The notes under the pieces were generated by a model. That model was given only the letters and a program-made list of their open reading frames with translations. It had not been told where the DNA came from and made no database searches. The translations under genes and the position numbers were made by a program. From Candidatus Dormiibacterota bacterium (GTDB lineage: Bacteria; Chloroflexota; Dormibacteria; Aeolococcales; Aeolococcaceae): DNA of 64,000 nucleotides. Positions 1 through 7,190 of this stretch are shown one piece after another. The DNA is taken from NCBI GenBank assembly GCA_036495095.1, contig DASXNK010000148.1:1-64000 (forward strand), read 5' to 3'. The number at the start of each line of letters is the position of its first letter. Position 1 is the first letter of the stretch.

Positions 1-1050
1 GCGGCCGCGGCCGCGGGGGAGCAAGCGGTGGTGTGGGAGCCCCCGGGAGCCGGGAGGGCGTTCCTGGTGCGTCCCCATGGGTACCGCGGGTACACCATCT
101 GGGCCACCTCGCCGGCGATGGACGTGTGCATCGGTGAAGGGCGCTCGCTCCCGGCCCTGTACCTCTGGCTGCAGGCGTCGCACCTCCACCGGGTTGGCGT
201 CGAGATTGCGGTCGAGGAGCTGGAGGAGACGCGTGCCGCCCTGCTGCGCGAGCCCGAGCGCATGCGCGATCGCGAGAGGGACTGGCCGGGGCCCGACGAG
301 TGGGACCCGGACCCGATCCCTCCGGCCACCCCTCCCCGCCTCGGGGCCTCGCTGACGGCGTCGCGGGTCGACCTTTACGTGGACAGCCAGGGATGGCAGC
401 CGCAACGCGAGGACTTCCCCCGGTTCGTCACTCGGGCCCAGCGCAAGACCGAGTTCGAGACCGCCCGTCAGATGCACACCCGGGGCCGCCGGCTATCGGG
501 GTTCGTCTTTGGCCGGGGCGCGATCGTGGCGCGCATCTACGACAAGACGCTGGAGCTGAAGGTCCGGGGCGAGGACTGGCCCCAGGCCATCTGGGAGGTC
601 GCCGACCCCGACGAGCCGGTGTGGCGAGTGGAGCTCCAGTTCCGCCGACCGGCGCTCAAGACGCTGGGGCTGCGAACCGTCGCCGACGTGCTCGACGCCC
701 GCCAGGCGCTGTGGGAGTACGGCATGACATGGATCTCGCTCCGCGAGCCGACCGCGGACACCAACCGATCTCGGTGGCCGGAGGCGCCGGTATGGACGGT
801 GCTGCGTGAGACCGCGCTCGGCTCGCCGTGCTCGGAGCTGGTCCGCGAGCGCAAGGAGGCTGCGAGCCGGCTGCGGCTGCTGCGCGGTTTTGTCGGCTAC
901 GCGACGTCGCTGGCCGCGTGCGACGACGAGGACGACCTGGAGGAGGTGCTGGACGACGTGGTGCCCGAGGTGCAGGCCTACCTGGCCGGGAAGGGGAAGA
1001 CGTTCGAGGACGTCGTGACCGTCAAGCGGGAGCAGCGGCTGCATGCCTGA
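1..1050 (+). CDS. Rep_trans-type replication initiator of an integrated element (5' partial)
   Basis: The frame is open from the first base, so the true start probably lies left of the window; internal GTGs at 28 and 31 are alternatives. The visible ~350 residues resemble rolling-circle initiators/MobT relaxases of the Rep_trans type. An Asp-Leu-Tyr strand (SRVDLYVDSQ) comes first, and an IYDKTLEL segment carries the Tyr-Asp-Lys typical of the nicking domain. A WRVELQFRR strand follows, then a mostly helical C-terminus rich in Arg and acidic residues. By family, such proteins nick one DNA strand at the element origin for replication or transfer. It overlaps the next gene by 8 nt and is followed by an excisionase and an integrase, the rep-xis-int set of actinomycete integrative elements. 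The family assignment rests on motif resemblance and context only. Confidence 0.7.
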   Translation, partial: AAAAAGEQAVVWEPPGAGRAFLVRPHGYRGYTIWATSPAMDVCIGEGRSLPALYLWLQASHLHRVGVEIAVEELEETRAALLREPERMRDRERDWPGPDEWDPDPIPPATPPRLGASLTASRVDLYVDSQGWQPQREDFPRFVTRAQRKTEFETARQMHTRGRRLSGFVFGRGAIVARIYDKTLELKVRGEDWPQAIWEVADPDEPVWRVELQFRRPALKTLGLRTVADVLDARQALWEYGMTWISLREPTADTNRSRWPEAPVWTVLRETALGSPCSELVRERKEAASRLRLLRGFVGYATSLAACDDEDDLEEVLDDVVPEVQAYLAGKGKTFEDVVTVKREQRLHA

Positions 1051-1267
1051 ACAGGTGGAGGACACCGCCGTTCCAGTCGCCGGCTCGGCACCCGCACCCA
1101 CGATGACGCTGCGCGAGGCCGCGGTCATCATCGGTATTTCGTACTCGCATGTCCGCACGCTGGCTCGCTGCGGCTCGCTGCCGGTTGTTCGGTTGGGGCG
1201 GGTCGTGCGCGTGCGGCCGGAGAGTCTTGACCGATGGCTGGCTGCCCGGGAGCTGCCGGCCGCCTAA
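1043..1267 (+). CDS. xis: Excisionase / MerR-like helix-turn-helix protein
   Basis: A 74-residue protein whose start overlaps the end of the Rep gene by 8 nt, so the two are probably translationally coupled. After a ~20-residue loose N-terminus comes a classic excisionase fold (HTH_17/MerR-like). MTLREAAVIIGIS forms the helix-turn-helix, SHVRTLARCGSLPVVRLGR the recognition helix and wing, and VRPESLDRWLAA the last helix. Family members bend DNA at the attachment site and steer the integrase toward excision. The end overlaps the convergent integrase gene by 4 nt, which ties the two functionally. It could also act as a regulator of the Rep gene. Confidence 0.85.
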   Translation: MPEQVEDTAVPVAGSAPAPTMTLREAAVIIGISYSHVRTLARCGSLPVVRLGRVVRVRPESLDRWLAARELPAA

Positions 1268-2340
1268 CGCAGCAGGGCGTCCAGCTCTGCGGCCGCGCCG
1301 GCCTGCATGGTCGGGGTGACGTGCGAGTAGAGGTCCAGGGTGATCGCGATGGTCGCGTGACCCAGCATCTCCGACACGATCTTCGGGTGCACGCCGCGAC
1401 CCAGCATGAGCGTCGCCGCCGTGTGCCGCAGGTCGTGGAAGCGGATGCGCGGCAGTGCGGCGCGGCCGAGCAGAGGAGCGAAGGAACGACGTATCAGGTT
1501 CGACGCCAGGATCGGGGTGCCAGCCGTCGACGGGAAGACAAGGTCGCCCGGGTTGCCGATGATTCCCGCCTCGACAGCGGCCGCCTCGCGTCGATGACGC
1601 AGTGCCGCGACCGCGAGGTTGGTTAGAGCGACCTGACGCCGGCTCCCCGCGGTCTTGGTCCCCCGGACAGAAACCACGCCGGCGGACAGGTCGACATCCG
1701 CCCAGCGAAGCGCGAGCAGCTCGCCCTCGCGCATCCCGGTCGTGACGGCGAGGACGTACAGGGCTTCGAGGCGGTCGCCCCTCGCGGCCTCGAGGAACGC
1801 GCGCGCCTGGTCGGGGTCGAGAACGTTGCGTCCGGGCTCGGCACGTCGTGGCGGCGTCACGAGCGCGGCGACGTTGCGAGCGACCAGGCCGTCACGTGCG
1901 GCCTGACCCAGCGCGCGCCGAAGGACGCCGTGAACGTGCCGCACGGTGGTGGGCGAGAGGCCGCCATCCACGAGCCGCCGGTACAGGGCGCGGAGGTCGG
2001 TGGGCTCCAGTCTCACCAGGCGCTTGCGGCCGAGGGTGGGGAGGGCGTGGTTTCTGAGATGCCGCTCGTAGGCCCCCCACGCTGACGGCCGCAGCGATGG
2101 CTTGACGTCCATGAGCCAGCCGGTGAGGTAGTCGGCGAGCGTCAGCTCAGCCGGGGCCGCCGCCACGACGCCCCGACCGACCTCGGTGAGCGCGGCGACC
2201 AGCTTGTCGTGCGCGGCGGCACGGGTGCGGCCGTACCAGCGACGTCGGCGCCCGTCGGGCATGGTGACCTGCGCCAGCCAGCGCCCGTCGGCGATCTGGC
2301 AGATGCTCCCCTCCCGGTTTCCCCGCCGCCCTCGTGCCAT
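1264..2340 (-). CDS. int: Tyrosine recombinase (site-specific integrase)
   Basis: A 358-residue phage/ICE-type integrase. An N-terminal basic segment (arm-type DNA binding, about residues 1-60) is followed by a SAM-like core-binding domain (~65-150) and a C-terminal catalytic domain. The visible catalytic set is Arg in TTGMREGELLALRW, His and Arg in FHDLRHTAATL, a second His in EMLGHA and the nucleophile Tyr in LDLYSH. It would catalyse integration and excision of the element. The start lies 55 nt downstream of the 3' end of a tRNA-Met gene read in the same direction, the usual arrangement when the tRNA is the attachment site. It converges on xis with a 4-nt overlap. The gene looks intact. 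Confidence 0.93.
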   Translation of the reverse strand: MARGRRGNREGSICQIADGRWLAQVTMPDGRRRRWYGRTRAAAHDKLVAALTEVGRGVVAAAPAELTLADYLTGWLMDVKPSLRPSAWGAYERHLRNHALPTLGRKRLVRLEPTDLRALYRRLVDGGLSPTTVRHVHGVLRRALGQAARDGLVARNVAALVTPPRRAEPGRNVLDPDQARAFLEAARGDRLEALYVLAVTTGMREGELLALRWADVDLSAGVVSVRGTKTAGSRRQVALTNLAVAALRHRREAAAVEAGIIGNPGDLVFPSTAGTPILASNLIRRSFAPLLGRAALPRIRFHDLRHTAATLMLGRGVHPKIVSEMLGHATIAITLDLYSHVTPTMQAGAAAELDALLR

Positions 2341-2347
2341 CCTCGAA

Positions 2348-2364
2348 TGATACTAAACTGATAC
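2348..2364 (-). promoter_or_regulatory. Paired GTATCA repeats just upstream of the integrase
   Basis: The sequence GTATCA (minus strand) occurs twice, at 2364-2359 and 2353-2348, with an 11-bp period, 8-24 nt before the integrase ATG. The stretch is unusually AT-rich for this genome and includes TAGTAT, a possible -10 box 9 nt before the ATG. One helical turn between copies suits a protein-binding site (excisionase or integrase arm site, or a repressor), but that is inference. Confidence 0.35.
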
Positions 2365-2395
2365 ACAGCCGTCGGCTTGAGGGTGATTTCTGAGA

Positions 2396-2430
2396 TGGGC
2401 GGGGCAGGATTCGAACCTGCGACCCAAGGG
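2396..2430 (-). other. Predicted attachment-site core (3' part of tRNA-Met)
   Basis: Elements that carry a tyrosine integrase beside a tRNA usually recombine within the 3' half of that tRNA, so the crossover is expected in the T-arm/acceptor region here. The tRNA copy at this junction is intact. The partner repeat should lie left of the window and would prove the element's length. No second copy of the T arm is present inside the window. Confidence 0.4.
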
Positions 2431-2469
2431 TTATGAGCCCCTCGCTCTAACCGGCTGAGCTACCCGCCC
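2396..2469 (-). tRNA. tRNA-Met (anticodon CAU), attachment site of the element
   Basis: A 74-nt tRNA on the minus strand folds canonically. The 7-bp acceptor stem is GGGCGGG with CCCGCCC, the 4-bp D stem is GCTC/GAGC, and the 5-bp anticodon stem carries loop CTCATAA (anticodon CAT). The T arm is GCAGG-TTCGAAT-CCTGC, and the discriminator is A. CCA is not encoded. The G1-C72 pair argues for elongator rather than initiator Met; a lysidine-modified tRNA-Ile(CAU) cannot be fully excluded. The integrase gene starts just past the 3' end, so this gene is the likely integration target. Confidence 0.95.
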
Positions 2470-2499
2470 GCGCGGGGCTGCACTCTAGCCGACCCTCGC

Positions 2500-3687
2500 T
2501 CACGGTGGCTCCACCCCCAGCTCTCCGTCCGGTCCGCGGCGCACCCGCCACCCTCCCTCGTGGACGAGGCGATGGTGCACCCGGCAGAGCAGGACGAGGT
2601 TGGGCAGCGTCGACGGGCCGTGCTCCTCACGCGGCACGATGTGATGGGCCTCGGTCCACTCCGGGGGACGGTCGCAGTCGGGGAACCGGCAGCCCCGGTC
2701 CCGCTCCTGCAGCCACTGCCGCAGCCACGGCGACACGGTGGGGGACGGCGGGCTCACCGCCAGCACCTCGCCCTGGGCTCCGACGGTCACGTCGGTGCGC
2801 ACCGCGTCGCAGGCGAGCCGGCGCGCGGTGTCCGCGACCACCGGGCCGGCCCAGCGCAGGTCCCCGCCGGGCCAGCCGGGCTCGCCGCGGAGGGTGGCGA
2901 GCGGCACCGTCACCGAGAGGTGCGGGCGCTGGCCCGCCACCTGGGGACGTTCGTTGTGGGTGAGGTCACGGTGGCAGAGCTCGACGAGGGCGGCGGCACG
3001 GCGCTGGCCTGCGGAGCGCCCGTCGCCGGGCAGCGGTCGCATGTACCGGCCGATCGCGGTCGTCAGGGTGGCGCCGGCCTCGGCGTCGAGGTCGCCGTCG
3101 AGGCGGTACCTGCCGTCCAGGGTCTGGCTGAGGTGCACGCGGTTGCGCTCGTGGTCGCGGTTGGCGTCGCGGAGCGCACCGCCGGCGTCGACGCACTCGC
3201 GGAACCGGCGGGTCAGATAGGCGAACTCCCGGACGTCGAACCGGCGGGCGTGGATCAGGAGGTCGGCCTCCGCCTCGCGCACCGCATCGTCCCCGACATC
3301 AGCCGCGGTGCGAGCCATCAGCGAGGCGTGCTGGTAGCCGAGCTCGCCATCCCGCAGCGCCGCGGAGGTCAGCGGGAGCTCCTCCAGCCGGCGAGCGGTG
3401 CCCACCATCTCCGCCGCAGCACCGGGCGACATCCGGCAGCGCGCGGTCGCCCAGGCGACCATCGAGGCTGCTCCCTGGTCGCGGTGTCCGCGCAGCCGCT
3501 CGAAGCCCGCCACGCAGCGGGCGCGGTCGCCCCTCAGCGCGTCCACAGCCACGGTCAGGGCGACGATCCGATCGCTGAGCGCGGTCGCTGGGAGACCCTC
3601 GACGCACTCTCCCCGCAGCGCCGCCACCGCCTGCGCGAGCAGCTCGAGGGGAGTGGGTGCGGCCAGCTCGGGAGCGGTTCTGAGCAC
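2500..3687 (-). CDS. DUF222 / HNH endonuclease-domain protein
   Basis: A ~395-residue protein of the DUF222-HNH type, common in actinobacteria and often multicopy. The N-terminal ~300 residues are the helical DUF222 region. The last ~60 residues hold the HNH nuclease motif: CRFPDC, then EAHHIVP (catalytic HH), an Asn in STLPNLVLLC and a closing HHRLVHEGGW. Cys pairs suggest a structural zinc. Its substrate is unknown; such genes are often linked to mobile DNA, and this one lies just beyond an element's integration site. The start is taken as GTG 3687 because a TACAAT -10-like box ends 6 nt upstream; ATG 3708 is the alternative and would place that box inside the coding region. Confidence 0.88.
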   Translation of the reverse strand: MLRTAPELAAPTPLELLAQAVAALRGECVEGLPATALSDRIVALTVAVDALRGDRARCVAGFERLRGHRDQGAASMVAWATARCRMSPGAAAEMVGTARRLEELPLTSAALRDGELGYQHASLMARTAADVGDDAVREAEADLLIHARRFDVREFAYLTRRFRECVDAGGALRDANRDHERNRVHLSQTLDGRYRLDGDLDAEAGATLTTAIGRYMRPLPGDGRSAGQRRAAALVELCHRDLTHNERPQVAGQRPHLSVTVPLATLRGEPGWPGGDLRWAGPVVADTARRLACDAVRTDVTVGAQGEVLAVSPPSPTVSPWLRQWLQERDRGCRFPDCDRPPEWTEAHHIVPREEHGPSTLPNLVLLCRVHHRLVHEGGWRVRRGPDGELGVEPP

Positions 3688-3774
3688 CACAGGATTGTAG
3701 CAGAACATGAGTTCGTACACGCGCGATGAGAGGCCCTGGGCACGCCACGCCCCCGGGGCGTAGGATTCGGTCTC

Positions 3775-4854
3775 ATGCACGGGTGCGACGGTCGCGGGCG
3801 GGACGGCGCCCCCCACGCCCAGCCGCCGGCGCGGCGGGTGCGCCGGCTGTGGCTGCTCTGCGGCTGCGCCACCGTCCTCGCGGTCACGGCCGCCGCGCCG
3901 GCGCAGGCGGCGGGAACCGCCACCCCCAACGATCCCTACTTCGTCCAGCACGACCAATGGCCGCTCACCGGGCAGCCGGCGAGCATCGACGCGCCCGGCG
4001 CCTGGACGGCGAGCACCGGCACCGGCGTGCTGATCGCCGACATCGACACCGGCGCCGACTTCGCCCATCCCGACCTGGCCGGCCGTCTCGTCCCCGGCGG
4101 CCGCTTCACGAAGTGCGACGGGAGCCTGCAGGCCTCCGACCAGGCCTCGGTGCAGGACGACGTCGGCCACGGCACCATGACCACCGGGCTGATGGTCGCC
4201 AACACCAACAACGGCACCGGCATCGCCTCGGTCGCACCCGACGCCAGGGCGCTGATCATCAAGGTGATCGACAAGGCGGGCAAGGGCTGCGATGCCGACG
4301 TCGCCGCCGCCATCAGGTACGCGGTGACCCGGGGCGCGAAGGTCATCAACATCAGCCTCGGCTCGGACATCCCGCTGGCGCCGCTGCTCGCCGGCAGCGG
4401 CATCCCCGACGCGGTGCGGGCCGCCGCCCAGAGCGGGGTCGCGGTCGCGCTCGCGGCCGGCAACAGCTCGCTGCCGTTCAGCGACTACGACTCGATCACC
4501 GACGTCGCGCTCATCACCGGTGCTCTCGGCCCCAACGCCTCGGTCGCCCCCTACTCGACCAGCGGCGGCGGGGTGAACATCTACGCCCCGGGCGGCGACA
4601 GCGGGCAGTCGACCAGCGGCCCGCACGCCAAGGGCCAGGTGCTCTCCACCGCGCTCACCAACGGCGGCTACAAGGCCGAGCAGGGAACGTCCTTCGCCGC
4701 ACCGCACGTCGCCGGCGTGCTCGCGCTGCTGATCGCCTGCGGGCTGAACTCCTCCCAGGCGCGGCAGCGCATCCTCTCCACCGCGCGCGGAGGCGGGGGA
4801 GGGGTGCCGCGCCTCGATGCGGCGGCGGCGGTGCACGGCGCCGGTCACTGCTGA
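3775..4854 (+). CDS. Secreted subtilisin-like serine protease (S8)
   Basis: A 359-residue exported protease. A basic N-terminus is followed by a hydrophobic core ending APAQA around residues 24-48, a Sec-type signal. The catalytic triad is complete: Asp in ADIDTGADFAHPDL, His in DVGHGTMTTG and Ser in EQGTSFAAPHVAG, with the oxyanion Asn in ALAAGNSS. There is no long propeptide between signal and catalytic domain, and no C-terminal wall anchor, though the tail is cut short at GHC. TAGGAT at 3761-3766 lies 8 nt before the ATG, so the mRNA may be leaderless. Its stop overlaps the start region of an adenylate cyclase gene by 4 nt, an unusual partner for a secreted protease. Confidence 0.92.
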   Translation: MHGCDGRGRDGAPHAQPPARRVRRLWLLCGCATVLAVTAAAPAQAAGTATPNDPYFVQHDQWPLTGQPASIDAPGAWTASTGTGVLIADIDTGADFAHPDLAGRLVPGGRFTKCDGSLQASDQASVQDDVGHGTMTTGLMVANTNNGTGIASVAPDARALIIKVIDKAGKGCDADVAAAIRYAVTRGAKVINISLGSDIPLAPLLAGSGIPDAVRAAAQSGVAVALAAGNSSLPFSDYDSITDVALITGALGPNASVAPYSTSGGGVNIYAPGGDSGQSTSGPHAKGQVLSTALTNGGYKAEQGTSFAAPHVAGVLALLIACGLNSSQARQRILSTARGGGGGVPRLDAAAAVHGAGHC

Positions 4855-6014
4855 GCGAGGACACCGGGGCCGGCCTCGATCCGGATCCCGGCGACCCGGG
4901 CCGTTGGGAGGACGCGGCGCTGCTCGACGGCCTCTCGGAGTCCGAGCGCCGGATCCGCATCGAGCTGCTCGACGAGCTCACCCGCCAGGGCGCCACCCCG
5001 GAGGAGCTGACCGCCGCCGCCGCCGAGAACCGCCTCGCCCTGCTCCCCGCCGAGCTCGCCCTGGGCGGCCGCGGTGGGTACAGGCTCGACGAGGTCGCCG
5101 AGCGCGCCGGCGTCGACGAGCACCTGCTGCGCGCCTACGCGACCGCGCTCGGCCTCACCCTCCCCTCGGCGGAGCTGCCGGTGGCCGGCGAGGAGGACGT
5201 GGCGGCGGCGCGCGTCCTCGCACGGGTGGTGGAGGCGGGGCTCCCCCCCGACGGGCTGCTCGAGATCGCCCGGATCGCCGGGCAGTGGCTCCCCGCGCTC
5301 GCCCAGACGGTGGTGCGGATGGTGGGGGAGACGTTCCTGCACGCCGGCGACACCGAGCTCGACGTCGCCCGCCGCTACCGCGCCGTCGCCGAGGAGCTGC
5401 GCCCCCTCCTCGGCCAGACCCTCGAGCACCACCTCACCCAGCATCTCCGCCAGGCGATCCGCTCGGAGGTGCTCAGCCGGTCCCGGATCGCCACCGGGGG
5501 CGGGCCGGGGGTCGAACAGGTGGCGGTCGCCTTCGCCGACCTGTCCGGCTTCACCCGGCTGGGGGCGCGGGTCCCAGCCGACGAGGTGGGACGGGTGGCG
5601 GGCCGGCTGGCGGCGCTCACCGCCGCCACGGTGGCCCCGCCGGTGCGACCGGTCAAGTACCTCGGCGACGCCGCGATGCTGGTGTCACCCGACCCCGCCG
5701 CGCTCCTCGACTCCCTGCTCCGGCTCTGCGCGGCGGTCGAGGCCGAGGGCGAGGCGCTGCCCCGCCTGCATGCCGGCGCCGCCTTCGGGCCGGCGGTGCC
5801 GCGTGCGGGCGACTGGTTCGGGCACACCGTCAACCTCGCCAGCCGCATCGCCGACGTCGCCCGGGCCGGCACCATCGTCGGCGACTCGGCGCTCTGCGAC
5901 GCCACCGCCGCCGGGTACCGGTGGACCCGGCTGCCCCGCCACCACCTGCGCGACGTCCCCGGCCGGGTGGACCTCCACCGCCTCCGCGGTCCGCGGGCGG
6001 AGGAGGGTGGCTGA
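4851..6014 (+). CDS. Class III adenylate cyclase with N-terminal regulatory domain (Rv1264-like)
   Basis: About 387 residues converting ATP to cAMP. The N-terminal ~190 residues are helical and match the autoinhibitory, pH-responsive domain of Rv1264-type cyclases. The catalytic domain keeps both metal aspartates (FADLSGFTRLG; KYLGDAAMLV), the adenine-selecting Lys just before that second Asp and an Asp in GDWFG. The Asn/Arg pair in VNLASRI is also present. By family it is cytosolic and dimeric. No ATG, GTG or TTG occurs in frame near the true N-terminus. The best guess is CTG 4851, which overlaps the subtilisin TGA (CTGA); CTG 4848 is equally possible. It is followed by a cyclic-nucleotide-binding protein, its plausible effector. 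Confidence 0.88.
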   Translation: MSEDTGAGLDPDPGDPGRWEDAALLDGLSESERRIRIELLDELTRQGATPEELTAAAAENRLALLPAELALGGRGGYRLDEVAERAGVDEHLLRAYATALGLTLPSAELPVAGEEDVAAARVLARVVEAGLPPDGLLEIARIAGQWLPALAQTVVRMVGETFLHAGDTELDVARRYRAVAEELRPLLGQTLEHHLTQHLRQAIRSEVLSRSRIATGGGPGVEQVAVAFADLSGFTRLGARVPADEVGRVAGRLAALTAATVAPPVRPVKYLGDAAMLVSPDPAALLDSLLRLCAAVEAEGEALPRLHAGAAFGPAVPRAGDWFGHTVNLASRIADVARAGTIVGDSALCDATAAGYRWTRLPRHHLRDVPGRVDLHRLRGPRAEEGG

Positions 6015-6088
6015 GGGCCTCGACTATCATGTCGAGGCCGTCCGGTGACCCGGAGGCTCCAGGAGATGACGGGGGCGGAGACCAGGGA

Positions 6089-6508
6089 ATGAGGGCTCGG
6101 GACGACGTCGTACCCGCGCTGGCGCGCTCGCCGCTCTTCGCGGGGATCTCCAAGCAGGAGCTCCAGGAGATCGCCGGGACCTTCGACGAGACCACCTTCC
6201 TCCCCGAGCACGGCGTGCTCCACGAGCACCGCACCGGGCTGGAGTTCTTCTTCATCCTCGACGGCAGGGCCACGGTGGAGGCCGATGGCATCCTGGTCGC
6301 CGAGCTGGGGCCCGGCGACTTCTTCGGCGAGGTGAGCGCCCTCGACGGCGGGCCGCGCACCGCGACCGTCCGCGCCGGGACCATGCTCCGCTGCCTGGTC
6401 CTGCCCAACGCCACCTTCCGAGACTTCCTCATCGCCCACCCGCGGGTGGCGGTCAACCTCATTCCCGAGATCGTGCGGCGCTTCCGCTCCTACGCCAAGA
6501 GCGAGTAG
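6089..6508 (+). CDS. Small cyclic-nucleotide-binding (CNB) domain protein
   Basis: A 139-residue single-domain protein. After a short helix (LARSPLFAGISKQELQEIA) comes a beta-barrel with the phosphate-binding cassette FFGEVSALDGGPRTATV, where Glu and Arg of the GE...R(T/S)A signature contact cyclic nucleotide. No DNA-binding helix-turn-helix follows, so this is not a Crp-type regulator; it may act on a partner protein. It lies 74 nt after an adenylate cyclase in the same direction. The start at 6089 is preferred because a purine-rich GGCGGAG lies 8 nt upstream; ATG 6029 would add 20 residues without homology-like character. Confidence 0.85.
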   Translation: MRARDDVVPALARSPLFAGISKQELQEIAGTFDETTFLPEHGVLHEHRTGLEFFFILDGRATVEADGILVAELGPGDFFGEVSALDGGPRTATVRAGTMLRCLVLPNATFRDFLIAHPRVAVNLIPEIVRRFRSYAKSE

Positions 6509-6566
6509 GCAGCTCCTCCTCGGGAACCCGCGAAACCCCCAAAAGCCACGAACACGTCCCTGTGTC

Positions 6567-6595
6567 TTGACTGCTTCTGATATCACTGATATAAC
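6567..6595 (+). promoter_or_regulatory. Sigma70-type promoter with an internal direct repeat, before the YggT gene
   Basis: TTGACT (6567-6572) and TATAAC (6590-6595) are separated by exactly 17 nt, a near-consensus housekeeping promoter and the best in the window. Spacer and -10 contain a direct repeat of CTGATAT (6577-6583 and 6586-6592), including the palindrome TGATATCA, which could be a repressor site. The YggT start codon lies 82 nt downstream. Confidence 0.7.
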
Positions 6596-6677
6596 GTCAT
6601 CAGTCAGCCCGAGAGGGCGTTGATCAGAGAGCAGGGGGCTTACGGCGGCCGCGACGGCCGCTCGAGAGGAGATCCAC

Positions 6678-7118
6678 ATGGCTATGACCGAACCGCCGAT
6701 CGTCGCCGAGGAGCGCGACGAGGCCCACATCTCCGGCAGACCGGTGATGGCGCGCCGCCGCACCGTGGTGTCGGGCGACCCGTCCTTCCGGGTGGTGCAG
6801 ACCGTCTGGTTCGTGCTCGGACTCGTCGAGGCGATCGTCGGCCTGCGCGTCGTCTTCCGCGCGGCAGCGGCCAACGACACCGGCTTCGTCTCCTTCATCT
6901 ACGGGCTCAGCGCCCCGCTGGTGGCGCCGTTCCGTGGCATCACCGCCGACTACGTGAGCCGGGCGAACGTGGTCGAGATCGGCTCGCTGATCGGGATGCT
7001 CGTCTACCTCATCGCCGCCTACCTGGTGGTGAAGCTGGTGCGCATCACCACGGCGCCGCGGAGCGACGCCTACGCGGACACGACCGAGCGTCACGTCCGC
7101 ACCACCACCTACGAGTGA
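6678..7118 (+). CDS. YggT-family membrane protein
   Basis: 146 residues. A ~45-residue polar N-terminus is followed by two or three hydrophobic segments (WFVLGLVEAIVGLRVVF, a short FVSFIYGLSAPLVAPF region, and IGSLIGMLVYLIAAYLVVKLV). This is the YggT layout with a short loop between two membrane hairpins. The function of YggT proteins is unsettled; some act in osmotic tolerance or near the division machinery. GAGAGGAGA lies 5 nt before the ATG and a near-consensus promoter 80 nt upstream, so it is probably expressed alone. A strong hairpin follows. Confidence 0.75.
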   Translation: MAMTEPPIVAEERDEAHISGRPVMARRRTVVSGDPSFRVVQTVWFVLGLVEAIVGLRVVFRAAAANDTGFVSFIYGLSAPLVAPFRGITADYVSRANVVEIGSLIGMLVYLIAAYLVVKLVRITTAPRSDAYADTTERHVRTTTYE

Positions 7119-7149
7119 CCTTTTCTTCCCAAGGCTGACCCCTGTTCCC

Positions 7150-7179
7150 GGGCCCGGGGCGCGGATGCGTCCCGGGCCC
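7150..7179. terminator. Hairpin between convergent genes
   Basis: A 13-bp stem (7150-7162 with 7167-7179, one G-U pair) with a 4-nt GGAT loop lies between the convergent YggT and hydrolase genes. There is no clear U tract on either side, so it may act as a bidirectional RNA end or roadblock rather than a textbook intrinsic terminator. Confidence 0.6.
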
Positions 7180-7190
7180 TTCCGCGTCCG

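Noticed and set aside
2051-2397. Direct repeat TTTCTGAGATG in the integrase gene (2051) and next to the tRNA (2387) as attachment sites
   Set aside because: It is only 11 bp, one copy is inside the coding region of int, and it does not include tRNA sequence beyond two bases; probably chance.
2500-4848. 782-codon minus-strand frame extending the HNH gene
   Set aside because: The part beyond ~3708 is the antisense of the subtilisin gene; homology to DUF222-HNH begins only after it.
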